This document shows positions 43,721 through 53,139 of a DNA stretch of 64,000 nucleotides, one piece after another (position 1 is the first letter of the stretch; the number at the start of each line of letters is the position of its first letter). Source of the stretch: UBA6952 sp045562575 (GTDB lineage: Bacteria > Chloroflexota > Dehalococcoidia > Lucifugimonadales > UBA6952); contig JBJKVQ010000020.1 in NCBI GenBank assembly GCA_045562575.1, forward strand, positions 12,392 through 76,391, written 5' to 3'. Under the pieces are notes generated by a model. The model was not told the origin of the DNA, made no database searches, and worked only from the letters and a program-made list of their open reading frames with translations. The translations under genes were made by a program, and so were the position numbers.

Positions 43721-45574
43721 ATGGCTAATGAAAAAAATAACACAACTCTATTTGATCTCTCGAGTGTAGGTACTGGTTTTAAAACAATTCTGTTCCTTAC
43801 CTTATGCTTACTTTTCGCTCTTATTACACTGGGCGGTATAGTTAGGGTTACTGATTCTGGTCTTGGTTGTCCTGATTGGCCTCTTTGTTATGGTCAAATT
43901 ATCCCACCATTACAAGATGTTATGTATGCTGGAGAGATTATTGAAGTTCATCATATTTGGATAGAATGGTCACACAGAACATTAGCAGCAATAACAGGTT
44001 TACCAATATTATTAGTTGCCATAATATCTTGGTGGAAATATCGCAAATATTCTTTAATCACAGTTCCTGCTACAATTGCTGTTATACTTCTTGTATTTCA
44101 AGTAGTTTTAGGAGCTATTACAGTTCTAAGAGAATTACCCCCTGAAATAGTCACAACACATCTTAGTACGGCACAATTCATTTTTGCCACTCTATTATTC
44201 ATGTATGTAATTCTAACAAATTCTATTCAACCTCTTGAAGATAAGTTAATCATCGATAAGATTCCAAATCTTTTTCGTTGGTCTATAGTGGGCGCTATCA
44301 GTTCCTTTGTTATTCTGATATCTGGATCATATGTTGTTGGAGCTGGTGCAGGAACTAGTTGTCCTAATTGGCCACTATGTGACAATACACTTTTACCTCA
44401 ACTTAATATCCAATGGCTTCATATGTTCCACAGAGTTGTCGTTATTATAGGGACAATAACTATAGCGATTCCTGTAATCTATGCTTATAAAATCAATGTT
44501 CCTAAAATTACTTTTCCCGGATTACTCGTAGGCACTTTTTTGATTTCACAAATATTCATAGGCGCATTGAATCCCGCCTCAGGATTCCATCCAGTTTTTA
44601 GAGTATTACACCTTTCTTTAGCATCTGCATTATGGCTTGCTTCTATGTATCTCTTAACAACTACTTGGATGTATAAGAAACAAACAAATACTAAAGAAGA
44701 GTTCAATTTAATACAGCTTCTATCTGACTACTTTGAGCTATCAAAACCGCTAATTATATTACTACTATTATTATCCGCACTCACTGGTATGATTATTGCT
44801 GAACAAGGTCTACCCGAAATACATCTGATAGCAACAGTACTCGTTGCAGGAGCTTTGGCATCAGCTGGTGCAAATGCTATAAATAATTTCATCGATCGAG
44901 ACATAGATACTGTCATGTCTCGAACAAAATCTAGACCAGTTGCAGGAAGTAGAGTTAGCCCAACTAGTGCATTAGTATTTGGTATCGTATTAAATATAAT
45001 ATCTTTTGTAGCTTTTTGGACAATTGTTAATTTGCTAAGTGCACTACTAACATTGGGAGCCACTTTATTTTATGTATTTATATACACCTTATGGTTAAAA
45101 AGGACATCGACTCAAAATATCGTTATTGGCGGAGCAGCAGGTGCACTTCCCCCTATTATTGGATGGGCAGCAGTACAAGGAACTATTGGATTACCCTCCT
45201 TGTACCTTTTTGCCATAATCTTCTTTTGGACACCACCTCATTTTTGGGCGCTCTCAATACTTTTAGAGAAAGATTATGCTAACGCTAACATCCCTATGTT
45301 AAATGTCGTAATGGGTATAAAAGAAACTCGTAAATTTATAATGATGCATTCAATAATATTGGTAGCATTAACAATACTTTTTTACACTGTTCCGCAATTA
45401 GGTTTGTTTTATCTTGTTTCTGCATTAATTTTAGATATATATTTTTTGTATCTGGGAATAAAACTATGGCAAAATCTGGATCATGCATCAGCAAGAAAAT
45501 TATATTTATACTCCCTGTTATACCTCATGCTTTTATTAATCGCTGTTATGATAAGTAGTGGTTTTGGTATTTGA
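43721..45574 (+). CDS. ctaAB: Fused heme A synthase (CtaA) - heme O synthase (CtaB)
   Basis: One 617-residue polytopic protein makes both modified hemes for the oxidase. The N-terminal half (about 15-320) is CtaA/COX15: GGIVRVTDSGLGCPDWPLC with its disulfide cysteine and a second copy, AGTSCPNWPLC, plus ligand histidines in EWSHRTLAA and LHMFHRVVV. The C-terminal half (about 335-617) is CtaB, protoheme IX farnesyltransferase: the prenyl site ANAINNFIDRDIDTVMSRT and the second site. The order A-B would channel heme B to heme O and back. It is divergent from ctaC. Confidence 0.95.
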   Translation: MANEKNNTTLFDLSSVGTGFKTILFLTLCLLFALITLGGIVRVTDSGLGCPDWPLCYGQIIPPLQDVMYAGEIIEVHHIWIEWSHRTLAAITGLPILLVAIISWWKYRKYSLITVPATIAVILLVFQVVLGAITVLRELPPEIVTTHLSTAQFIFATLLFMYVILTNSIQPLEDKLIIDKIPNLFRWSIVGAISSFVILISGSYVVGAGAGTSCPNWPLCDNTLLPQLNIQWLHMFHRVVVIIGTITIAIPVIYAYKINVPKITFPGLLVGTFLISQIFIGALNPASGFHPVFRVLHLSLASALWLASMYLLTTTWMYKKQTNTKEEFNLIQLLSDYFELSKPLIILLLLLSALTGMIIAEQGLPEIHLIATVLVAGALASAGANAINNFIDRDIDTVMSRTKSRPVAGSRVSPTSALVFGIVLNIISFVAFWTIVNLLSALLTLGATLFYVFIYTLWLKRTSTQNIVIGGAAGALPPIIGWAAVQGTIGLPSLYLFAIIFFWTPPHFWALSILLEKDYANANIPMLNVVMGIKETRKFIMMHSIILVALTILFYTVPQLGLFYLVSALILDIYFLYLGIKLWQNLDHASARKLYLYSLLYLMLLLIAVMISSGFGI

Positions 45575-46293
45575 TAGAACTAAAGAAAATACACAGAACT
45601 ATTCCCTATTCAATTTCCTTATTAGCTTTTCTATTTGTTACCACTGTAATACTTTCCAATTGTTCACCTAGTAATTTTAAAGGTACTACTATTACCAATG
45701 GTCAAAGTATTCCATCATTTGAGCTTATTGACCAATACAACAATTCTGTAAATTCTAATGATTTTAGCAACAAGATTTTAGTATTGACCTTTTTATATTC
45801 CGAATGCAAAGAGGAATGTAAAATCATTGTTCCGATGATTTCCAAAATACAGTCAGAGATATTAAACCAAAATCAAGATATTTCAGACGATATAACATTT
45901 CTTTCAATTTCAGTTGATCCGACCAATGACATCCCAGAAAATACTTATAAATACATGCAATTGAATAACAAAAATCCAGACTGGCAAGAAAGAGAAGTAC
46001 AAGCAAATTGGATTTTTCTAAGTGGTGATCTTCAAATACTCGAAAATATATGGACTCATTATGGAATTGCTGCCGATGCAGCAATTTTAGATCAAGGAAG
46101 TGTCATTGATGTAATTTCACAAAAAACCATGAAAGATTTATATCATAAAAAAGATATTTTCCCCACTTACAAAATAGATCATTCTTTACCAATTTATATA
46201 ATAGACAAATCTGGTATCACACGAGTTATTTATAACGATTTAAAAATAGATACTGAGAATATAATTCATGATATACTTCTCCTTGCGAAATAA
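45571..46293 (+). CDS. SCO1/SenC-family copper chaperone
   Basis: Delivers copper to the CuA centre of the oxidase. A hydrophobic signal ends SNCSP, likely a lipid anchor (Cys31). The thioredoxin-like domain has the copper motif CKEEC (CxxxC) in YSECKEECKIIVP and the distal His in DHSLPIYIID. It starts at a TTG overlapping the ctaAB stop by 4 bp, so translation is coupled. At 240 residues with an insertion of about 20 residues before the DH, it is slightly longer than usual. Confidence 0.88.
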   Translation: MIELKKIHRTIPYSISLLAFLFVTTVILSNCSPSNFKGTTITNGQSIPSFELIDQYNNSVNSNDFSNKILVLTFLYSECKEECKIIVPMISKIQSEILNQNQDISDDITFLSISVDPTNDIPENTYKYMQLNNKNPDWQEREVQANWIFLSGDLQILENIWTHYGIAADAAILDQGSVIDVISQKTMKDLYHKKDIFPTYKIDHSLPIYIIDKSGITRVIYNDLKIDTENIIHDILLLAK

Positions 46294-46311
46294 AATTTAG
46301 GAGGGACAATT

Positions 46312-47943
46312 ATGAATGGTACAGAAGCTATAGCAAGAATATTAAAAAAAGAAGGTATCGATTGGATATCCTGTTTCCCTTCAAATCCTGTCATTGAAGC
46401 AGCTGCTAAAGAAGGGATTAGACCAATAGCTTTCAGACATGAACGTGGCGGCATGATGGCAGCTGATGGATTCAGTCGTATGAACGACAGAAATCAATTT
46501 GGAGTTTTTGCTATGCAAAATCAAGCAGGAGCAGAAAATTCCATGGGTGGTGTTAGTCAGGCTTTTGCAGATAATATCCCAGTATTAGTACTACCTGGTG
46601 CCCCTGCTTTACATAGAATTAATATAAGACCAGAATTCTCTGCAGTAGACACATTTCGAAATGTTTTAAAGTACGGTGAATTGGTAAACAAAGCTGACCA
46701 AATACCTGATGTTATGAGAAGAGCATTCCATCATCTTAGAAATGGAAGACCTGGACCAGTAATGATAGAACTACCTAGTGATGTAGGTGCGTCAGAATTA
46801 AATGTAGATGTAGACTCATATCATTCCCCAACAAAAAGTACTCAATTACCGTCTAAATCAAATATAAAAGATACAGTTTCAGCATTACTAAAAGCAAAAA
46901 ATCCTATAATTTGGTCAGGAATGGGTGTTTTATTTTCACAATCAACAGAAGAACTTAAAGAATTAGCTGAGCTACTCAGCCTCCCTGTATATACTAGTAT
47001 GCCTGGTAAATCAGGATTTGATGAAACTCACCCGCTATCATTAGGAGCAGGTTCTGGAGCCACTACTGCAGCTGCAATTAAATGGTTAAACGAATCAGAT
47101 TTAATTCTTGCTTTAGGTACTAGTTTAACTAGAACCCCTTATGCCAGAACTATACCTGAAGGTAAAACTATAATTCATAACGTTGTAAGTGTTGAAGATA
47201 TTAATAAGGATTACAACGTGGAAATTTCTCTTCCAGGTGATACTCAAGAAACTATAAAATTAATAATAGATGAAATAAAAGCCCAGGTTGGTGAAAAGGG
47301 TAAACAAAGACCTGAAGTAATTAAGGAAATTCAAAGCGTAAAATCAAAATGGTTGGAACAATGGTTACCAATATTAACCGACGATCAAGGGCCAATTAAT
47401 CCATATAGATTAATATGGGAATTAGACCAAACTGTTGATAAAACTAAAAGCGTAGTAACACATGATGCTGGAGCACCAAGAGATATGATGGTACCGTTCT
47501 ATAATGCAACTACTCCCCATGGATATGTAGGTTGGGGGAAAACTACTCATCTTGGATTTGGTATTCCACTAATGATTGGAGTTAAAAAAGCATTCCCAGA
47601 CAAATTTTGTGTCAACTTTATGGGTGACGGTGCTTTTGGCATGTCTGGATTAGATATTGAAACATCCGTAAGATCAAATTTGCCTATTACTACGATTTTA
47701 TTAAATAACGGTGGAATGGCCACTTATCCTGGGGGTTTTCCTACAGCCAGAGAAGTGTATGGTGTTTCACATATGTTTGGAGAATATTGGAAAATAGCTG
47801 AAGGAATGGGAGCTACTGGTATCAAAATAACCAAACCTGCAGAAATTAGACCTGCCTTAATAGAAGCACAAAAGCTAAATAGTGAAGGAAAAACTGTTCT
47901 TATTGACGCACATACTAAATTTGCCGATCAGAGGTCAAATTAA
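46312..47943 (+). CDS. Thiamine pyrophosphate-dependent enzyme (acetolactate synthase-like)
   Basis: A 543-residue TPP enzyme with the three-domain layout of acetolactate synthase, benzoylformate decarboxylase or related lyases. The catalytic Glu is Glu44 (RHERGGMMAADG). The C-terminal cofactor motif is GDGAFGMSGLD ending in LLNNGG. The FAD-binding middle domain is short, so FAD may not be used. The substrate cannot be assigned. AGGAGGG gives it one of the strongest ribosome sites here; it follows the SCO gene by 18 bp, though a functional link to the oxidase is doubtful. Confidence 0.82.
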   Translation: MNGTEAIARILKKEGIDWISCFPSNPVIEAAAKEGIRPIAFRHERGGMMAADGFSRMNDRNQFGVFAMQNQAGAENSMGGVSQAFADNIPVLVLPGAPALHRINIRPEFSAVDTFRNVLKYGELVNKADQIPDVMRRAFHHLRNGRPGPVMIELPSDVGASELNVDVDSYHSPTKSTQLPSKSNIKDTVSALLKAKNPIIWSGMGVLFSQSTEELKELAELLSLPVYTSMPGKSGFDETHPLSLGAGSGATTAAAIKWLNESDLILALGTSLTRTPYARTIPEGKTIIHNVVSVEDINKDYNVEISLPGDTQETIKLIIDEIKAQVGEKGKQRPEVIKEIQSVKSKWLEQWLPILTDDQGPINPYRLIWELDQTVDKTKSVVTHDAGAPRDMMVPFYNATTPHGYVGWGKTTHLGFGIPLMIGVKKAFPDKFCVNFMGDGAFGMSGLDIETSVRSNLPITTILLNNGGMATYPGGFPTAREVYGVSHMFGEYWKIAEGMGATGIKITKPAEIRPALIEAQKLNSEGKTVLIDAHTKFADQRSN

Positions 47944-47944
47944 A

Positions 47945-48736
47945 TTAACGACCAGTAAATTTAGGATCTCGTTTATCAATAAAGGCTGTAAATCCTTCTC
48001 TACAATCATTAGTTCTTGACATGGTTGCTATACCTAAATGTTCTAAAGCCATCTGAGATTCTAATGATTGTTCAAATGTAGATGCTAATAATTTTTTTGC
48101 CATACCAATTGCTGATGTTGCGCCTCTTCCAATTAGTTCAACAATCTTTTGACCTTCTTCAATTAATGAATCTTCAGAAACAATTCGGCTGATCAAACCC
48201 CAGTCCAGTGCTTCTTCAGCACTTAAAACACGATTTGTTATCATAAGATCCATCATTTTTCTAATTCCAATAATTCTTGGAAGGAAGTAAGTAGATGAAC
48301 CATCCGGAGAAAATCCAATTCTTGAATATGCTAATGTAAACTTAGCTGTGTCTGATGCTACTATAAAATCTGAAGCTCCAACTAAACTTAGACCTGCACC
48401 AGCTGCAAATCCTTGTACTATAGATACAACCGGGGCCTTACATCTAGCAAAATTAGCTATTGATTTGTGTAAATTAGTAGCCATACTTTCTAAGTATTTT
48501 TCTAGGTTATCACCCTCTTCATTGAATGCCTTAACATTTCCCCCTCCACAAAAAATTTTCCCTTGGCCACTGATTTTTATAGCTCTCAGGTCAAAATTTG
48601 TAAGACATATTTCAGACACTTGAGCCATTTCTAATGCCATATCAGACGTCATAGCATTTGCACTATCTGGATTTGCAAACTCTATATATGCAATTTGATC
48701 TTTTATATCAAAATTCAAAGTTTTATAAGAACTCAT
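47945..48736 (-). CDS. Enoyl-CoA hydratase/isomerase-family protein
   Basis: Crotonase fold, 263 residues. The oxyanion-hole segments are present (GKIFCGGGNVKAF and GFAAGAGLSLVGASDF). In the active site, the position of the first catalytic Glu of true hydratases is Tyr (LAYSRIGF) and the second region reads SPDGSS, a variant found in CoA isomerases and PaaG-like members. It may therefore isomerise or hydrate an unknown CoA ester. It lies 13 bp downstream of the dehalogenase gene. Confidence 0.85.
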   Translation of the reverse strand: MSSYKTLNFDIKDQIAYIEFANPDSANAMTSDMALEMAQVSEICLTNFDLRAIKISGQGKIFCGGGNVKAFNEEGDNLEKYLESMATNLHKSIANFARCKAPVVSIVQGFAAGAGLSLVGASDFIVASDTAKFTLAYSRIGFSPDGSSTYFLPRIIGIRKMMDLMITNRVLSAEEALDWGLISRIVSEDSLIEEGQKIVELIGRGATSAIGMAKKLLASTFEQSLESQMALEHLGIATMSRTNDCREGFTAFIDKRDPKFTGR

Positions 48737-48749
48737 ATTTACCTCTTTT

Positions 48750-49622
48750 TTAGTCTATTTCTGATAACCATTGACTTATCGCCTCTCCGATTTCTTGTGG
48801 AGAATCTTCTTGAATAAAATGTAACCCTTTCACAACAACTTCTTTTTGATTGGGCCACTGTCTACAGAATTCCCTCTGTGCACCTGTGAGTATAGATCCT
48901 GGTTCGGCATTAATGAATAATTTCGGCAATTTACTCTCATTCATAAATTCAGCATAATTACCAATTACTTCAACCATATGTTTTGGTTCTCCAGAAATTG
49001 GAATTTCTCTTGGCCATACCAAAGTTGGCAATCTTGATTCTTTAATTGAATATGGAGATCTATAAATTTCCATAGCACTGTCAGAAACACCATTAATAAC
49101 GCTATTGGGGAGTATCCTCTCAACAAAAATATTTTTTTCAAAAATTAATTCTTCTCCTACATCTGATCGAAGTAAATTAAATATATTTTTAGCACTTTCT
49201 GGCCACTCTTCCCAAGATATTGGTCTAACCAAGGCTTCCATATAAACAATACCTTTTACTCTTTCAGGATTATTATATGCCCAATGAAACCCAAGAGCAG
49301 AACCCCAGTCATGGATTACTAATGTTATTTTTTCTTCAGGTACAACTTTTTCAATAAATTCAGCTAAATAATTATAATGTTCTATAAAGGTATATCCACA
49401 ATTTTCAGGCTTGCCAGAATCTCCCATCCCTATTAAATCAGGAGCTATACAGCGAGAACTTTCATCTAGCAAAGGAATGATATTTCGCCACAGAAAGGAC
49501 GAAGTTGGGTTCCCGTGTAAAAACATAACTACATCACCACTTCCACTATCGACATACGACATAAATGAGCTATTTATATCTACTGTTTTTCTTGGATAAT
49601 TATCATCTGAACTAATTTGCAT
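48750..49622 (-). CDS. dhaA: Haloalkane dehalogenase (HLD-II, DhaA/LinB-like)
   Basis: Alpha/beta hydrolase of 290 residues with the full haloalkane dehalogenase set at nearly the same numbering as Rhodococcus DhaA: Asn38 (HGNPTSS) and Trp106 for halide binding, nucleophile Asp105 (HDWGSALGFHWA), Glu129 (YMEALVRP) as the acid partner, and His268 (GLHFIQEDSP). This is the HLD-II arrangement and would hydrolyse carbon-halogen bonds of alkanes to alcohols. Natural marine substrates such as bromoalkanes are possible. It is 3 bp downstream of the MTHFR-like gene and 13 bp upstream of the hydratase-family gene. Confidence 0.88.
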   Translation of the reverse strand: MQISSDDNYPRKTVDINSSFMSYVDSGSGDVVMFLHGNPTSSFLWRNIIPLLDESSRCIAPDLIGMGDSGKPENCGYTFIEHYNYLAEFIEKVVPEEKITLVIHDWGSALGFHWAYNNPERVKGIVYMEALVRPISWEEWPESAKNIFNLLRSDVGEELIFEKNIFVERILPNSVINGVSDSAMEIYRSPYSIKESRLPTLVWPREIPISGEPKHMVEVIGNYAEFMNESKLPKLFINAEPGSILTGAQREFCRQWPNQKEVVVKGLHFIQEDSPQEIGEAISQWLSEID

Positions 49623-49625
49623 AAT

Positions 49626-50498
49626 TTAAATACTCCGAATGTTTTTTATTAATAATTTAGCCATATCGTAATCTCTTTTGCCCCCATTTTCTATTGGTGG
49701 TACTAAGTAGATTTTGTTTAAACCTAAGCTTAATAATTCCTGGATGAACTTCAAAGCAATTTCCAATGAAGAATTATTGACTTTCAATTCATTTTCTATA
49801 TGTTCTGGAATATTGCCCCAATTTTTTCCAGTATTAGAAAGCATTTGTACACCATAAAAAACTGGCTTTTCAAGAGAATGACCGTATTCTAAATAATAAG
49901 ATTTATGGAAATCTAAAATAAATCTTGAATCATAACAAGGTTGAGAAATAAAAAAATCGGTCCCATTAGTTATTTTTTTTCTTACTAATTTTATTTCATT
50001 TATTTGCGGCACCTTGGAAAAGTCAATTGCACTACCAATGCTAAATTTTGTAGGAGAATCTAATCTTCTTTGTTGAAAATCTATTCCACGATTTAAATTA
50101 ACAATATCGGAAATTAAAGACGTCGGAGTATAATTGTATACATTTTTTGCAGAAACTTTTTGGTCTGCAAAATCATCTCCATTAACAATAAATACATTAT
50201 GTAAATCTAATATTTGAGCACCGAGCAAATTACTTTGAATAGCAAGTTTATTCATATCCCTGCAATTCATAGTAAATATCACATTTTGATCTTGTTCTGA
50301 ACTTAATTTATATGCAAAAGGAATGGGAGCTGATCTAACTGATGCACCCGGACTATCAATAACTAATAGAAAGTCCGAATTAATATTTACTATTGATTTA
50401 TACCCAATATCACTTAAACCTTTAGGTGGTGAAATATCTGTTATAAATACATTACCAAGGTTTTTTTCTATTTCTTCTATTTCTTGAATAAATCCCAT
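49626..50498 (-). CDS. Methylenetetrahydrofolate reductase-like protein
   Basis: A 290-residue TIM-barrel protein resembling MetF: VFITDISPPKGLS at the start, CRDMNKLAIQSNLLGAQILDL corresponding to the family NRIQS-like region, and ITNGTDFFISQPCYDS matching the QxFF/QPxFD motif. It lacks the typical SFEFFPP start, replaced by TDISPPK, as in MTHFR relatives that use ferredoxin or serve other folate/corrinoid routes. It may still reduce methylene-THF; the electron donor is unknown. It starts the leftward set with dehalogenase and hydratase. Confidence 0.75.
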   Translation of the reverse strand: MGFIQEIEEIEKNLGNVFITDISPPKGLSDIGYKSIVNINSDFLLVIDSPGASVRSAPIPFAYKLSSEQDQNVIFTMNCRDMNKLAIQSNLLGAQILDLHNVFIVNGDDFADQKVSAKNVYNYTPTSLISDIVNLNRGIDFQQRRLDSPTKFSIGSAIDFSKVPQINEIKLVRKKITNGTDFFISQPCYDSRFILDFHKSYYLEYGHSLEKPVFYGVQMLSNTGKNWGNIPEHIENELKVNNSSLEIALKFIQELLSLGLNKIYLVPPIENGGKRDYDMAKLLIKNIRSI

Positions 50499-50568
50499 AT
50501 CATATGTTCACAAAAGAAAATTTAATTTAATTAATGATTTTTATAATTATAATAACTGGATAACAAAA

Positions 50569-51402
50569 ATGAGTACAATATATTTTGTTGGCACACCTAT
50601 AGGTAATTTAAGTGATATAACGATACGAGCTCTTGAAATACTACGTGAAGTAAATTTGATATTAGCCGAGGATACCAGAAATACCAAAAAATTATTAAAT
50701 AGGTATGAGATTAAAACAAAATTATTAAGTTATCATGAACATAATAAAAATTTACGCCTCCCCGAAATAATGGAAGCATTAAATAATGGAGATATTGCAC
50801 TCGTTTCAGATGCTGGTACCCCAAGCATTCATGACCCAGGAACATTACTAGCAAACGAAATTCTAGAAACTAATCATGCAATTGTACCTATACCCGGACC
50901 ATCGGCGATAACAACTGCACTTTCTGTTTCAGGATTAAATTCAGAACATTTTACATTTTTTGGTTTTTTGCCTCATCAAAAGATGAAAAGAGAGAAAATA
51001 ATTTCTATGGTATCTTCTATGGAAAATACATCAATTTTCTTTGAAACACCACATAGGCTGGTATCAACTTTAGATTTACTCGAAAAATTATTAGATCCCT
51101 ATAGAAAGATTGTTGTATGTAGAGAACTGACAAAAATATATGAGGAAATTGTAAAAACTACCGTATCGGAAGTTAAATCAAAATTTCCAAACCCAAAAGG
51201 CGAGTTTACAATTGCAATTGAAGGAAAGTCAGACTTTTCTGAAACTAAGTTAACAAAAGAAAAAATATTGAATGAAATTAATGAAGATCTTAAAATACTA
51301 AAAAAAGCAGGCTCAGGACCCAAAGAAGGTATTCAGTGGATTATGAAGCATTATCCACGCATAAGCAAAAAAGAAATTTATGATATTTGGATTACAATTT
51401 AA
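50569..51402 (+). CDS. rsmI: 16S rRNA (cytidine-1402 2'-O)-methyltransferase
   Basis: Tetrapyrrole-methylase-fold RNA methyltransferase of 277 residues. Its N-terminus IYFVGTPIGNLSDITIRAL and the AEDTRNTKKLLNRYEI segment are diagnostic; SDAGTPSIHDPG and PIPGPSAITTALSVSG bind SAM. The C-terminal helix extension has the family KKEIYD motif. It stands alone between the MTHFR-like gene and metG. Confidence 0.95.
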   Translation: MSTIYFVGTPIGNLSDITIRALEILREVNLILAEDTRNTKKLLNRYEIKTKLLSYHEHNKNLRLPEIMEALNNGDIALVSDAGTPSIHDPGTLLANEILETNHAIVPIPGPSAITTALSVSGLNSEHFTFFGFLPHQKMKREKIISMVSSMENTSIFFETPHRLVSTLDLLEKLLDPYRKIVVCRELTKIYEEIVKTTVSEVKSKFPNPKGEFTIAIEGKSDFSETKLTKEKILNEINEDLKILKKAGSGPKEGIQWIMKHYPRISKKEIYDIWITI

Positions 51403-51483
51403 TAATTCCAAAAAAATATTTGATTTGTAAGAAAAAATTAGTTTAAAATAGATATCTAATCCACAACCGTAAAGAGGGTACAT

Positions 51484-53139
51484 TTGTCAGAAAATATCTT
51501 GGTCGCAACTGCTTGGCCATATACAAATAATTATCTTCATTTAGGACATATAGCAGGTTGTTATTTGCCCGCAGATATTTTTGCTCGTTATCAACGAGCT
51601 CGTGGTAACACAGTAATCATGGTGTCAGGTAGTGACCAGCATGGTACACCTGTCACTATTGCAGCAGAAGCTGAAGGCGTTCAACCAATAGATATTGTGA
51701 ATAAATATAGAAAGAATCATTTGGAAGTTTGGGAAAATCTTGGTATATCTTATGATCTATTCACAACTACTGGTACACAAAACCATATTGATACTGTTCA
51801 AGATATATTTACAAAATTATATGATAAGGGATTAATTTACAAAAAATATATGACTTTACTATATTCTAAAATTGACAACAGGTTCCTTGCAGATCGTTAT
51901 GTTGAAGGAACTTGCCCTGATTGTAAATACGAAAGAGCTCGTGGCGATCAATGTGATCAATGTGGTAAACCTATGGACGCACTTGAACTGATCAATCCTA
52001 TTAGTAAATTAAGTGGTGATACTCCAATACCTAAAGAATCTGAACATTTCTTTTTAAAATTAAGTGATTTAGAAAAACCCTTATTAGAATGGATAAAAAA
52101 GAATGATTATTGGAAACCAAATGTAAAAAATTTTAGTTTGAAATATCTGACAGAAGGATTGAAAGACAGAGCTATAACTCGTGACATTGAATGGGGAATA
52201 CCAATACCATTAGACGGATATGAAACTAAAAGAATTTATGTTTGGTTTGAAGCAGTAATTGGATATTTGTCTGCCTCCAAAGAATGGGCTCAAATTCAAG
52301 AAAAACCCAAAGAGTGGGAAAAGTTTTGGTTTAATAAAAATGCACGTAGTTATTACTTTTTAGGGAAAGATAACATACCGTTTCATACAATAATTTGGCC
52401 TGGCATATTACTAGGGTATGAAAATCATAATTTACCCTATGATGTACCTGCAAATGAATATATGAATCTTTCTGGAGGAAAATTTTCTAAAAGTGAAAAT
52501 AGAGCTGTATGGGCTCATGAATTTTTGGAAAAATTCTCTGCTGATGCATTAAGATATTATATTGTTTCTAATATGCCAGAAAACAGTGATTCCGATTTTA
52601 CTTGGGAAGAATTTTTAAGAAGAAATAATGATGAATTAGTTGCAACTTTAGGAAATTTAATCCACAGAATACTTACTTTTACATTTAAAAATTTTGATAG
52701 TCAAATTCCAGAATGTAAAGAACTAGAAACTAGTGATAAAAAGTTAATTTCAGAAATTTTTTCGACCAAAGAAAATGTTGAGTTAAATTTAGATATTTGT
52801 AAATTTCGCGAGTCCATGAGACAAATTATGAGTCTTGCACAAAATACTAATAGATACTTAGATTCAGAAGCTCCTTGGCATACAATAAAGACAGATAAAG
52901 AGCGAACTGGAACAATAATGTGGGTCGCTCTATACTCAATTAGTGCTATAAAAACATTTCTATCTCCATTCATGCCAAATGCATCTGAGAAATTAGGTGA
53001 TTATCTAGGAATAGTTAGTGATATAGGTAAACCTACGTGGGATATTGTACAACCTCATTCTGGAACTAGACTTGAACCCCCTCTTCCTTTATTTAAAAAA
53101 CTTGAACTTGATATAGAAAATCCGTTAGCAAATGAATAG
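51484..53139 (+). CDS. metG: Methionyl-tRNA synthetase
   Basis: Class I synthetase of 551 residues beginning at a TTG preceded by AAAGAGG. The HIGH motif is HLGH (NNYLHLGHIAG). The zinc knuckle is CPDCKYERARGDQCDQCG. The KMSKS loop reads KFSKS, as in archaeal-type and some bacterial MetRS. An anticodon-binding helix bundle follows to the C terminus; there is no C-terminal tRNA-binding EMAP-like domain. It overlaps the following prenyl synthase by 8 bp. Confidence 0.94.
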   Translation: MSENILVATAWPYTNNYLHLGHIAGCYLPADIFARYQRARGNTVIMVSGSDQHGTPVTIAAEAEGVQPIDIVNKYRKNHLEVWENLGISYDLFTTTGTQNHIDTVQDIFTKLYDKGLIYKKYMTLLYSKIDNRFLADRYVEGTCPDCKYERARGDQCDQCGKPMDALELINPISKLSGDTPIPKESEHFFLKLSDLEKPLLEWIKKNDYWKPNVKNFSLKYLTEGLKDRAITRDIEWGIPIPLDGYETKRIYVWFEAVIGYLSASKEWAQIQEKPKEWEKFWFNKNARSYYFLGKDNIPFHTIIWPGILLGYENHNLPYDVPANEYMNLSGGKFSKSENRAVWAHEFLEKFSADALRYYIVSNMPENSDSDFTWEEFLRRNNDELVATLGNLIHRILTFTFKNFDSQIPECKELETSDKKLISEIFSTKENVELNLDICKFRESMRQIMSLAQNTNRYLDSEAPWHTIKTDKERTGTIMWVALYSISAIKTFLSPFMPNASEKLGDYLGIVSDIGKPTWDIVQPHSGTRLEPPLPLFKKLELDIENPLANE

